Source: an uncultured Endomicrobiia bacterium (lineage in GTDB: Bacteria > Elusimicrobiota > Endomicrobiia > Endomicrobiales > Endomicrobiaceae). Taken from it: DNA of 41,116 nucleotides. The translations under genes were made by a program, and so were the position numbers. This document shows positions 1-6,944 of the stretch, piece by piece. The notes below the pieces were generated by a model, which saw only the letters and a list, made by a program, of their open reading frames with translations, was not told the origin of the DNA and made no database searches. The stretch covers positions 1-41,116 of the forward strand of contig CALHWY010000026.1 in NCBI GenBank assembly GCA_938040055.1. The letters run 5' to 3'. Each line of letters begins with the position of its first letter. Position 1 is the first letter of the stretch.

Positions 1-137
1 GATTTAAGTTGCGGGAACGCTCCCTTCTCTATCGCGCCGCCGCCGGAATAGATGTAGCCAGTAACTTCTTGCAACGCACTATAGTCGGCGTTGATATTAA
101 ATATAATATTTCCTACATGCTTTTTTTCATATTTCAT
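1..137 (-). CDS. Partial phage protein of unknown function (N-terminal 45 residues)
   Basis: The reading frame starts at ATG 137-135 and stays open to the window edge. It begins MKYEKKHVGN and contains a Gly-rich turn (YSGGGAI, residues 30-36). A strong ribosome binding site (AAGGGGG, 5 nt before the ATG) overlaps the end of the upstream 182-residue gene, leaving 12 nt between them, so it belongs to the same leftward operon. It is too short to assign a family. Its position after the helicase in an early phage operon suggests a DNA-metabolism accessory role, but nothing in the visible sequence shows that. Confidence 0.7.
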   Translation of the reverse strand, partial: MKYEKKHVGNIIFNINADYSALQEVTGYIYSGGGAIEKGAFPQLK

Positions 138-149
138 AAAATCCCCCTT

Positions 150-698
150 CTAGTTTTGTTCATTTTCCCCATTTCCTGCTCCGTTTTCATTGCTTACTTC
201 TTCTCCTGTCTCAGTTTTTGTTTCTTTTTTTGGTTCTTCCGCGGGCAGCAATAAGAAAGGCGGTATATAAGGTTTTGCTTTCTTTCCTTTTTTCGCTTTT
301 TTCTGCATGATATCCCAGACTTCTTTAACTTCGGCTTGTTCTGCAAGATCAAGATCGCGGTCGAAAATAACCGAGCCTGTGTCAGGATGGAATACATAAA
401 CGTGCGACAAGTCAGGACTGTATTTAACAACGCATTCTCCGTTACGTTGCTCTTTGCCTTCACGCAGCTCATTACAAAGGCGGTCAATGTTTTTGACAAT
501 CTCTTTTGAACGCTGATTGAATCTGTCCATTTCAATTTTGCGTTCCGCGTTGGTTTCCGCAAGGTCGCCGTGTGCTCTTACGAGTTCCTGCGATTTCGCC
601 TTTTCTTCGTCGGAGTTAAAAACATGTTCATAATTGTGATATTGCTTACTTTCCATTTCGTGATACTGAGACTCTTGCCTTTGCTTTTTTCTTGCCAT
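150..698 (-). CDS. Phage hypothetical protein, charged, 182 aa
   Basis: I do not recognise the family. The protein is very hydrophilic. Residues 1-85 are rich in Glu, Lys, Arg and Gln and probably form long helices. A small globular-looking middle (about 88-120, CVVKYSPDLSHVYVFHPDTG) resembles a short beta-sheet module. A Lys-rich stretch (KKAKKGKKAKP, about 133-143) and a disordered Glu/Asn tail follow. The start has a good ribosome binding site (AGGGAG, 7 nt upstream). It lies 30 nt downstream of the SNF2 helicase and 12 nt upstream of the next leftward gene, so it is cotranscribed. It could be a DNA- or protein-binding accessory to phage replication; that is inferred from position only. 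Confidence 0.75.
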   Translation of the reverse strand: MARKKQRQESQYHEMESKQYHNYEHVFNSDEEKAKSQELVRAHGDLAETNAERKIEMDRFNQRSKEIVKNIDRLCNELREGKEQRNGECVVKYSPDLSHVYVFHPDTGSVIFDRDLDLAEQAEVKEVWDIMQKKAKKGKKAKPYIPPFLLLPAEEPKKETKTETGEEVSNENGAGNGENEQN

Positions 699-728
699 TG
701 TAATCTCCCTTTGGTCAACCGACCCTTT

Positions 729-2288
729 TTAGTTGGCCACATTTAAGGCCTTATCTATATTTGCTTGTTTATCAAGCAGCATTTTTGATATTTTTACGTC
801 GATGCTTCCATCAACGATTAAGTGATACACCATAACGGTATCCTTCTGTCCGATTCTGTGGCATCTGTCTTCCGCCTGTTGCATATTACCAGGCGTCCAA
901 TCGAGCTCGGCAAAAACAACTGTAGATGCCGCGGTCAATGTAATACCGGCGCCGGCGGCAAGAATCGAACCTACAAATATTTTGATTTTTGGATTGTTTT
1001 GAAACTGTTTTATAGATTCCTGTCTGTCCTCAACTTTGTCATCTCCGGAAATCTTAACCGCGACAGTTCCAAAATGCTGCATTATGGGCGTTATAACATC
1101 TTTATGATGCGCGAATAAAACAACCTTATCCGTGTTTTCAAGCAGTTCCTCAACAAACTTTATAACCGCCGGAACTTTAGCAATAGCCGTATTTTTTCGC
1201 GCGATTGCCAATTCAAAAAAAGATGTTTTATCGTCTACGCTTAGTCGCTCTATCCTATCAATGTATTGAGAGGCAATATCCACAAAACGCTTCTCTTCTT
1301 TCAGCGCATTGCATAGTTCTTTTGTATCGGCTTCAAGAACTACAGCCTGCCTAACTTTTGCAGGCAACTCTTTTAACACGTCGCATTTCACTCGGCGTAT
1401 CATAATTGTGCTGCGCAATTTTTGTTGCAGATCGTCGAGGTTTTGAGCTCCGCTCGTATCCCAACCGCCCCAGACATTGCGCCGGGCATTGCAATACCGG
1501 CGCATATACTCATACCAATTCATCTCAAACCCGAGCCTCTCAATTATCGGGTACAGCTCAGCAGGACGGTTACAAATCGGAGTACCCGTCATATGAATAT
1601 TTCTTACGGCTTTTTTACATATCGCCTTTACTGCTTTGCTCCTCTGCGCTTTACTTGATTTCGTATAGTGGACTTCGTCGACAATACACAAATCAAACTC
1701 GGCTTCCTTTAAGGCTTCCAGAAGCCCGACAATGCGGCTATAAGCAACGATTATAACATCTTGGGTGTTTAGGTCTAACTGCGCCGGAGTATCAACCACA
1801 GCGCAACGGAGGGGCTCAATAAGCCACTTCTGCAACTCGGCAAGCCAAGTCAACTTTGTGGAGGCTGTTGTAATTACTATTACCCGCCTGACAGACTTCA
1901 CATTGTTGATCACGCCGATTGCTTGGATAGTCTTGCCAAGCCCCATCTCGTCGGCAAGCAACACATTCGGACGCCCCATACAAAATTCGATGCCGGCTTT
2001 TTGGAACGGCAGATAATCAAGCCCCTGCGGCCGCAGAAGGTTAATGTCTGTTGTTGCTTTTTTACTTGCCTCGGTAGTTTCTGCGAGTTCAGCCTGTTTC
2101 TTTTTTAAAACTTCTTTTGTTATTGGGTCGGCGAATTCAATAAGCTTCGCCGCATACTCAACATTAGTCGTTACCCATTGTTTTTGTTTTGTATCCCAGC
2201 GAAAACCTGCGCGCTTAGGTATTTCGCGTTCAGCAAAATCTGAAACACAAAAAAAATAATGAAATAAGGTCGAATATCGCAGTTTCAT
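729..2288 (-). CDS. SNF2-family DEAD/DEAH-box ATPase/helicase (phage)
   Basis: A 519-residue SNF2/Rad54-type double-stranded DNA translocase. The N-terminal 50 residues (PKRAGFRWDTKQKQWVT) resemble the small HARP-like module seen in many phage SNF2 proteins. Walker A is at 111-120 (LADEMGLGKT), the DExx box at 204-207 (DEVH), the motif III region reads MTGTPICNRP, and motif VI reads QAEDRCHRIGQ near the C-terminus, so the ATPase core looks intact. Its ATG overlaps the stop of the preceding 53-residue gene in an ATGA arrangement, implying translational coupling. In phages, such proteins are usually replication or recombination remodellers next to exonuclease genes, as here. The enzymatic class is well supported; the exact phage role is inferred. 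Confidence 0.93.
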   Translation of the reverse strand: MKLRYSTLFHYFFCVSDFAEREIPKRAGFRWDTKQKQWVTTNVEYAAKLIEFADPITKEVLKKKQAELAETTEASKKATTDINLLRPQGLDYLPFQKAGIEFCMGRPNVLLADEMGLGKTIQAIGVINNVKSVRRVIVITTASTKLTWLAELQKWLIEPLRCAVVDTPAQLDLNTQDVIIVAYSRIVGLLEALKEAEFDLCIVDEVHYTKSSKAQRSKAVKAICKKAVRNIHMTGTPICNRPAELYPIIERLGFEMNWYEYMRRYCNARRNVWGGWDTSGAQNLDDLQQKLRSTIMIRRVKCDVLKELPAKVRQAVVLEADTKELCNALKEEKRFVDIASQYIDRIERLSVDDKTSFFELAIARKNTAIAKVPAVIKFVEELLENTDKVVLFAHHKDVITPIMQHFGTVAVKISGDDKVEDRQESIKQFQNNPKIKIFVGSILAAGAGITLTAASTVVFAELDWTPGNMQQAEDRCHRIGQKDTVMVYHLIVDGSIDVKISKMLLDKQANIDKALNVAN

Positions 2289-2446
2289 TTCGGTTTAATT
2301 TCCTTTATGCTCTCGTACAGTACTCCGTTTCTTGTAACTATTTCATGTATGCTTTTTTCGTCGGACGCTTTCACTCTCAAGCGGAATCCGTGAACAGTAA
2401 TGACTTCGTAAAGCTTTGTTTTTTCTTTGTATTTGTTATTATCCAT
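2285..2446 (-). CDS. Small phage protein, 53 aa, coupled between nuclease and helicase
   Basis: Reads MDNNKYKEKT ... KEIKPK and ends in TGA. Its start overlaps the last 8 nt of the upstream nuclease-fusion gene and its stop overlaps the helicase ATG (ATGA). That double overlap, with no untranslated gap on either side, is the best evidence that it is real. The protein is basic and has an alternating pattern (YEVITVHGFRLRVKA) like a small beta-rich module. I do not recognise a family. A regulatory or bridging role with the helicase or nuclease is only a guess from its placement. Confidence 0.65.
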   Translation of the reverse strand: MDNNKYKEKTKLYEVITVHGFRLRVKASDEKSIHEIVTRNGVLYESIKEIKPK

Positions 2447-4376
2447 TTTGCCTCGAATCTAACTCTGTTTGAATTTTAGCCATAAAAGAATCAAGTTCGT
2501 CCGCGGGTATATCGGAGCTACTTTTATATCCGTTCGCCTTCAACGCCATTTTGCACTTTTCCTTGTCGCCTTCAAAAAGTAGCAGCATTTTTTTTATTAT
2601 CGTTTTTCTCTTCTCGGCTTCTGTCGGCTCTTCGCCGAATGGAATTTCATCGTCTACCCCTGCCGGAATAGCAGTCTCTTCTTTTATCTCTCCGGTCTGC
2701 GCGTCAATAACTGACCCGTCGGATAGCAATAAGTCTTTTTCTGTAATCTCGGAAGCCGGTAATAGCGCTTTGGTTGGGTCTATCGTCGCAAGTCTCTGAA
2801 CTTCGGCAAGCTTAATTGAGGTGTCAATCATAAGCGGATAATGTGTTGATTTCTTCCCGTCGTGTGCGGTCTCTTGCGGCACTCTTTTAAGAGTTAAAGG
2901 AATCATATTCACTCTGCCGGCAATCGCTCTTATCGTGCGAATGCTTGCGTTTATGTTAAGGATTGAGTTGATACTTCCGGTTACTATCTGCCACACGCCC
3001 GCGCCCGGAAGCTTCGGAATAAAGACATTTAGGACTGCATTCTCCGCACATTTATGGTTTTTATAATACGGGCATTCGCGACCCGCACATTCAACCTTTA
3101 TGCCCATTTCAGTTTTTCCGATTTCTTTAAGCCCGTCGGCGAATTCTTTTGAAGGGCATACGGCTTCCACTCCGTCCCCCTTACATTGCAGTGACGTGCC
3201 GCTTCCGTAACGTTTATAGTATGTCGGGAATAGGAGTTCCTCATTGTCCACGGGAAGCATAATTTCAACGCTTCTCGGCTTACCATCTGCGTCAGCAAAC
3301 AATGCATTAAAAGCGTCGATAAGATTTTGTCGCTCGTTCTCTACGGGAGTTGCTGGATCGATTACAAAATAATCGACTTCTACCGGATATTCTTTTCCGC
3401 TTTTTGCAGAGGTTTTTTTTACCCCCAATCTTAGATGTCCAAGCCTCGGCATCCTCGTTACCTCAGACAATCCTTTAATCATTTCATCCTCCGTTCTTTT
3501 GTTTTCTTTAAGATATTTCCCGTAGGGGCAATACTCGGCAACCTCGCAATATCTTGCACACTTTACGCCGTCCCAGTTTTCTTGTGCGCTGCACACTCTG
3601 TCCCAGTATCCTTGCTCTAGCGCCTTAAGCAGAGCAATGCGTTTTGATTCGAAATATGCCTTGACTTCATCGTCGGGGATTATCGGGATATCGATCGGAT
3701 ACACATTGCGCACAATACCCCGTCCGCGGGCAATATAAGTTCCGCCGTCGCGCACAATAGCCTGGACTCTTAAGCGGCTGATTTTTTTACCGAGTTTTTT
3801 TTCTGCAAGGATTCTGTAAAAGTTAAGTTGCAAAGCCCAATCCCGCACATCAATAAACTCCGGATCTTGTCGTAGTTCTTTTATCTTCTTAAGCTGCCCT
3901 TTATTTTTTCCGCTTTTATAAACTTCGCCCGTCTCAACTTCTACTATATGCCAGCCGAGAGCTTTCGCAACTTTAAAACTTCCGCTTGTTTTATAATCCC
4001 AGAGTGTAAGGATACCGTTCTCCTCCTCGATTACGTCGGAGATGCCGGAGATATTCTCGTCGGAAAATGTCTCTTCAACTCTTGACAGTTCGTCGTCATT
4101 GTTTTCAAGTTTAGTATGCACAAGCGTTCCGTTAACCCGGAAAGCCACGCTGTCGGGCGAGATATCATATGGTTTGGTAAGCTTGAGAAAGGCGTAAAGC
4201 GTGCCTTGTATAAGCTGTGTCGTCGACGGTTTACCAGTCCATTTCCTCTCTGAACTTGCTAGGTGTAAATAATTCCTTGTCGCACAACGGTTACGGCAAC
4301 GACAGCCGCCTTCCCTCAAGCAGTCTTTGGGAGTGATAAACCCTCCGTCCGGGCAGATGAAATTACGCAGGGGCAT
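2439..4376 (-). CDS. Cas4/RecB-like PD-(D/E)XK nuclease fused to a recombination-directionality-factor-like domain
   Basis: The start is taken at ATG 4376, which has AGGGAG 8 nt upstream; a longer frame upstream overlaps another gene and lacks such a site. That gives 645 residues. Residues about 50-290 form a PD-(D/E)XK nuclease: GISD (D114), DYKT (D127, K129) and a QLNFYR motif (Q183). Cys-rich pieces at 8-31 and C262/C273/C277/C283 suggest a Cas4/AddB-type iron-sulfur cluster. From about 310 the protein changes to a region with conserved GxxL, CKGDG, paired Cys and a VTGSINSI motif, like the phage 'Gp3-like/hydrolase or metal-binding' proteins that include recombination directionality factors; this second call is less sure. 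It precedes the coupled 53-aa gene and SNF2 helicase, forming an end-processing module. Confidence 0.75.
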   Translation of the reverse strand: MPLRNFICPDGGFITPKDCLREGGCRCRNRCATRNYLHLASSERKWTGKPSTTQLIQGTLYAFLKLTKPYDISPDSVAFRVNGTLVHTKLENNDDELSRVEETFSDENISGISDVIEEENGILTLWDYKTSGSFKVAKALGWHIVEVETGEVYKSGKNKGQLKKIKELRQDPEFIDVRDWALQLNFYRILAEKKLGKKISRLRVQAIVRDGGTYIARGRGIVRNVYPIDIPIIPDDEVKAYFESKRIALLKALEQGYWDRVCSAQENWDGVKCARYCEVAEYCPYGKYLKENKRTEDEMIKGLSEVTRMPRLGHLRLGVKKTSAKSGKEYPVEVDYFVIDPATPVENERQNLIDAFNALFADADGKPRSVEIMLPVDNEELLFPTYYKRYGSGTSLQCKGDGVEAVCPSKEFADGLKEIGKTEMGIKVECAGRECPYYKNHKCAENAVLNVFIPKLPGAGVWQIVTGSINSILNINASIRTIRAIAGRVNMIPLTLKRVPQETAHDGKKSTHYPLMIDTSIKLAEVQRLATIDPTKALLPASEITEKDLLLSDGSVIDAQTGEIKEETAIPAGVDDEIPFGEEPTEAEKRKTIIKKMLLLFEGDKEKCKMALKANGYKSSSDIPADELDSFMAKIQTELDSRQNG

Positions 4377-4539
4377 TGTCTTGCTCCCTCTTGCTCTCGG
4401 CTTCTTGGCGGGCAAGTTCCGCTGTGAAAATACGTAAATCGCTCTCGGCTCTTTCAAACTGTTCTCGATGCCAGTCCACGCGCCATCGCGCCTCCGCCAA
4501 TGATTTTTTTAACTGCGTTATTCTTGCTTTTGTACTCAT
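4363..4539 (-). CDS. Small coiled-coil phage protein, 58 aa, overlapping the nuclease start
   Basis: Begins MSTKARITQL and ends QEAESKREQDNAPA, followed by TAA. The ATG has a strong ribosome binding site (GGAGGGG, 5 nt upstream). The last 14 nt overlap the start of the nuclease-fusion gene in another frame, and the nuclease's own binding site lies inside this gene, so the two are probably translationally coupled. The sequence is almost entirely charged and helix-forming, with heptad-like spacing of Leu, Trp, Phe and Ala, so a short coiled coil is likely. I recognise no family. Confidence 0.65.
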   Translation of the reverse strand: MSTKARITQLKKSLAEARWRVDWHREQFERAESDLRIFTAELARQEAESKREQDNAPA

Positions 4540-4562
4540 AGATTCCCCTCCCCGTTTTTTAT

Positions 4563-4730
4563 TTATTCCTCTTCCTCTCGTTCCGCGCGTCGTCTATCGT
4601 ACTCTTCGTCACAACGGCACGGCGCACTTTGGCACTCAGGGCAATAATCTTCGCTATCCTCCAGATACTCCGCACAATCGCACCCACAACGTCCTGAATA
4701 TCCCATTCCGCAACCTATGCATATCGGCAT
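4563..4730 (-). CDS. Cys-rich mini-protein, 55 aa, probable zinc ribbon
   Basis: Starts MPICIGCGMG with a purine-rich site (GGGGGGG, 4 nt upstream) and ends in an acidic tail REEEE before TAA. It has nine cysteines (residues 4, 7, 15, 17, 19, 30, 33, 38 and 40), including CxxC pairs at 4-7 and 30-33, with further Cys as CxC pairs. That suggests one or two structural zinc sites. It sits 15 nt after the 160-residue zinc-ribbon gene and 23 nt before the 58-residue gene, in the same leftward operon. Small zinc-ribbon proteins are common in phage early regions, but no specific function can be given. Confidence 0.6.
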   Translation of the reverse strand: MPICIGCGMGYSGRCGCDCAEYLEDSEDYCPECQSAPCRCDEEYDRRRAEREEEE

Positions 4731-4745
4731 TTCGCCCCCCCTAAA

Positions 4746-5228
4746 CTAATACGAAGCCTCGAGCCACGTATGAAGACACTGCCAGCATGTGTGCTCGAGT
4801 CCATCGAACACAACATCGTCCGCACCACACTCTGGGCATTGTGTGGATATTATTATTTTTATGACATGTGCCCCATAATCATAGGGGCTGTATGCTAAGC
4901 AATATTTGGCTTCTCCGTCTTCATTTTTATCATTATAGAGATGCCATGTGGCCTCTCCATGGGAATGATAAAGTTCGCTAACACATTCGGTGGGTCCTTC
5001 GTCCCCATCGAAATATGCAATCCCATACATGTACTTGGGATTTTCGTACTCATCTATTTCGCGGATTGCAGCTTCCGCGAACTTAGAATCATAATGCGTT
5101 CTAATCAGGGTTTTGGCTCTTTCAATCAATTCCCAATCCCCTGAAATTTTCTTTTTTACGGCGGAGATACCATAAACTCCGTCGTACTTTATCACGGGAT
5201 GTCCATTTTGAGACATGACAATTTTCAT
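4746..5228 (-). CDS. Phage hypothetical protein with C-terminal zinc ribbon, 160 aa
   Basis: The body (residues 1-125) is an unrecognised acidic domain with many Tyr and His, including YMYGIAYFDGDEGPTE. The C-terminus carries CPECG and CWQC about 15 residues apart, a four-Cys zinc ribbon. The start has AAAGGAG 8 nt upstream, and 4 nt separate the upstream stop (5233) from this start (5228). It is a phage early-region gene of unknown function; the ribbon could contact nucleic acid or protein. Confidence 0.75.
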   Translation of the reverse strand: MKIVMSQNGHPVIKYDGVYGISAVKKKISGDWELIERAKTLIRTHYDSKFAEAAIREIDEYENPKYMYGIAYFDGDEGPTECVSELYHSHGEATWHLYNDKNEDGEAKYCLAYSPYDYGAHVIKIIISTQCPECGADDVVFDGLEHTCWQCLHTWLEASY

Positions 5229-5232
5229 TTTT

Positions 5233-5448
5233 TTATTCTCCTTTGTTTATTTTTATTACGTCGATTTTTTGCCAAAGACTGGCATCGTCTACGAGACAAT
5301 ACCCATAACGCATACTATCAGCATATGCCGCAGACACAATCCAGTTTATACCCCAAGCTAAAACCGCAATTAAAATTGCGATGTACAACAGCAATGTCAT
5401 CGTAGGTACAAAGTAAAAACTTTTAAAAAACTTAAATAATTTTTTCAT
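5233..5448 (-). CDS. Small single-span membrane protein, 71 aa (phage)
   Basis: A basic N-terminus (MKKLFKFFKSF) is followed by one strongly hydrophobic segment (about residues 13-39, TMTLLLYIAILIAVLAWGI) and a polar C-terminal part with DDASLWQKIDV. By the positive-inside rule the N-terminus would be cytoplasmic. Its ATG overlaps the stop of the preceding 67-residue gene (ATGA-type overlap), so it is translated as part of the leftward operon. No family is recognised. Small phage membrane proteins often affect host envelope or superinfection, but nothing here proves that. Confidence 0.65.
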   Translation of the reverse strand: MKKLFKFFKSFYFVPTMTLLLYIAILIAVLAWGINWIVSAAYADSMRYGYCLVDDASLWQKIDVIKINKGE

Positions 5449-5648
5449 TTTCCCTCCAGCTTGGAAAGAGCTACAGCATACTTCTCTGCGTCAGCCGCGG
5501 CGCGCTTGCTTATGCTGTACAAGATTTCACTTATAATCTTTATGCTCTTACGCATTCCGGTAACATTTTTTTTGAGTTCGGCGATATCAGCCTTTCTCTT
5601 TTCATCCTCTAAAAACTGCACATTTTCTTTGTAAGATGTAATATTCAC
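5445..5648 (-). CDS. Small coiled-coil phage protein, 67 aa
   Basis: A wholly helical, charged sequence (MNITSYKENVQFLEDEKRKA ... LSKLEGK) with heptad-like hydrophobic spacing, so probably a short coiled coil. It lies 11 nt after the HTH gene and overlaps the following membrane-protein gene by 4 nt. The upstream AACGGAGG sequence provides a good ribosome binding site. I recognise no family and cannot assign a function beyond membership of the early operon. Confidence 0.6.
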   Translation of the reverse strand: MNITSYKENVQFLEDEKRKADIAELKKNVTGMRKSIKIISEILYSISKRAAADAEKYAVALSKLEGK

Positions 5649-5659
5649 AAAACCTCCGT

Positions 5660-5965
5660 TTAAAAATTTCTTGTAAAAATATTTTTTTTAGTCTGTTTCC
5701 AGCTTTTCTTTTCGTACTCTTCTTTTTCGCTATACGGGATTCTCCAGGCTGTAGTTCCGTAAGCCTGGAATGCTTTGATCTTCCCTTCTTTTATAAGGTT
5801 GTTTATGGATGCTTTGTGCATGCCGAATTCTTCGGCGAATTCTTTAATTGATAAGTATTTTTTTCGTTTAAGAGGTTTGTTTTTTTCTGCAAATTTAGCA
5901 ATACCGGCCGTTACGGCGGCTTCAATGATTTCCCGCAGCTCTTCTTTTTTTACAAAGTCACTCAT
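5660..5965 (-). CDS. Excisionase/MerR-like HTH DNA-binding protein, 101 aa
   Basis: An N-terminal helical part (residues 1-35) is followed by a helix-turn-helix: YLSIKEFAEEFGMHKASINNL, then IKEGKIKAFQAYGTTAWRIP. That is the pattern of excisionase/HTH_17 domains, in which a winged HTH is followed by a short strand ending in WRIP. It is the first gene of the leftward operon, divergent from the S24 repressor, and has AGAAGG 7 nt before ATG. The position suits an early regulator (Cro-like) or an excisionase that acts with the integrase encoded 1.4 kb away. The fold is well supported; which of those roles applies is not. Confidence 0.75.
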   Translation of the reverse strand: MSDFVKKEELREIIEAAVTAGIAKFAEKNKPLKRKKYLSIKEFAEEFGMHKASINNLIKEGKIKAFQAYGTTAWRIPYSEKEEYEKKSWKQTKKNIFTRNF

Positions 5966-6014
5966 AAGAAAACCTTCTGAAAAGATAATTTCCCCGCCTA
6001 TTTAAATGCCGATT

Positions 6015-6023
6015 TGCTATAAT
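6015..6023 (+). promoter_or_regulatory. Extended -10 promoter driving the inter-operon RNA/repressor
   Basis: TGCTATAAT at 6015-6023 is a perfect extended -10 (TGN plus TATAAT). No convincing -35 is present, which is normal for extended -10 promoters. Transcription would begin near 6030, just at the start of the GC-rich structured segment, and would run into the S24 repressor gene at 6242. Confidence 0.5.
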
Positions 6024-6029
6024 AAATAT

Positions 6030-6160
6030 TTAACGGGGACAGGGGAACGGTGTGAGAGCCGTCCCCCTATCTATGGTTGCTGGTAGTCCTGGGCAAGACA
6101 CCAGCCCCTCTCTTATTGAGTTGACCTGCATTGTATTGATTTTTGCCCAGGACATTTTGT
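6030..6160 (+). ncRNA. Candidate structured RNA or structured 5' leader of the phage repressor
   Basis: The segment has no credible reading frame, is GC-rich in AT-rich surroundings, and folds on paper. Hairpin 1: AGGGGAACGG (6041-6050) against CCGTCCCCCT, with one mismatch. Hairpin 2: GCTGGT (6079-6084) with ACCAGC (6100-6105), a bulged A, inner GTC/GAC and loop CTGGGCAA (6089-6096). The whole 8-nt loop is perfectly complementary to TTGCCCAG at 6143-6150, giving a pseudoknot. The pairing can extend to 11 bp (GTCCTGGGCAA with TTGCCCAGGAC) if the inner stem opens, so two alternative folds exist. It ends beside a T-rich run (6155-6168). It matches no RNA family I can name. It could be a free small RNA or a regulatory leader. 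Confidence 0.45.
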
Positions 6161-6189
6161 TTTTTCCTTAATTATTTTTGCAGCAATAT

Positions 6190-6207
6190 TTTACCCAAAA
6201 GGGTAAA
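6190..6207. promoter_or_regulatory. Probable repressor operator palindrome
   Basis: TTTACCC-AAAA-GGGTAAA is a perfect inverted repeat with 7-bp arms, 35 bp upstream of the S24 repressor start. Dyads of this size and position are typical binding sites for CI/LexA-type dimers, so autoregulation is likely. I see only this one full copy between the divergent operons. Confidence 0.5.
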
Positions 6208-6241
6208 TAATGTCAAGAGCTTTTTTCTGGAGGTTGTAAAA

Positions 6242-6871
6242 ATGGGTAAAAACAAGGTTGCGGAACGAATCAAAGAAGCCGTAAAAAACAAGGGACTTAC
6301 CCAACAGGCATTTGCGAAAAAATATGGCTTCGGGGAAAGCATAGTCAGTAAGTGGTTGTCAGGCGCAAGAAACCCATCATTGTCATCTTTAAAAAAAATA
6401 TCGAAAGCCACAGACAAGCCATTGAGTTTTTTCATAGAAGCACAGGACAAAGATTTAACAATTGGCGATATCTCTCCCTTAACAGCGGAAAACACAGTGC
6501 GGCTTCCTATAGTTGCTACAGCGCCTTGTGGTAACGCCGACTACTGCTCATTCAACGAAACTGATTTCGAAAGTTTTACAGAGATACCACGATATTTATT
6601 TCCCGGTGCAAACTTTATTGTTAAATGTCAAGGCGAATCAATGATCCCGACGATACCGGAGAATGCATACTGTGTGATAAAAAAAACAAATGAGCTATTA
6701 TTTGGAAAGATTGTTTTTGTAAGGACAGAGAATGGGTTTACTATAAAAAAATTAATTAAAAAGAATGGGCGGCCAGCCCTTGAATGGCTTAATCCCAAAG
6801 GTAAGATAGTAGTCCCCAAAGAGCTTGAGGTTATGGGGCGCATAATTGGAATCTGGAATAAAATCGACTAA
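6242..6871 (+). CDS. LexA/CI-like phage repressor (XRE HTH + S24 peptidase)
   Basis: The start is ATG 6242, with GGAGG 8 nt upstream; the frame extends further but without a binding site. The 209-residue product has an XRE-type helix-turn-helix at about 5-60 (LTQQAFAKKYG ... SIVSKWLSG). An S24 self-cleaving domain follows: probable cleavage bond Cys96-Gly97, nucleophile S133 in GESM, and general-base Lys at about 169 in TIKK. These are the features of repressors that cleave themselves when RecA filaments form, so prophage induction by DNA damage is expected. It diverges from the early operon, follows a structured leader and palindromic operator, and precedes the exported protein and integrase genes. 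Confidence 0.93.
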   Translation: MGKNKVAERIKEAVKNKGLTQQAFAKKYGFGESIVSKWLSGARNPSLSSLKKISKATDKPLSFFIEAQDKDLTIGDISPLTAENTVRLPIVATAPCGNADYCSFNETDFESFTEIPRYLFPGANFIVKCQGESMIPTIPENAYCVIKKTNELLFGKIVFVRTENGFTIKKLIKKNGRPALEWLNPKGKIVVPKELEVMGRIIGIWNKID

Positions 6872-6944
6872 AGTTTTTATTGAGTTCCTAAAACATGAGC
6901 TCTATTTTGAAAGAAAAAGAACTTTTAAAGAGAGGTAAGAAAAA

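Noticed and set aside
6030..6160. Cobalamin riboswitch or group II intron end for the structured leader
   Set aside because: The AGGGGAACGGTG wording recalls both, but the rest of neither consensus (B12 core elements, domain V) is present.
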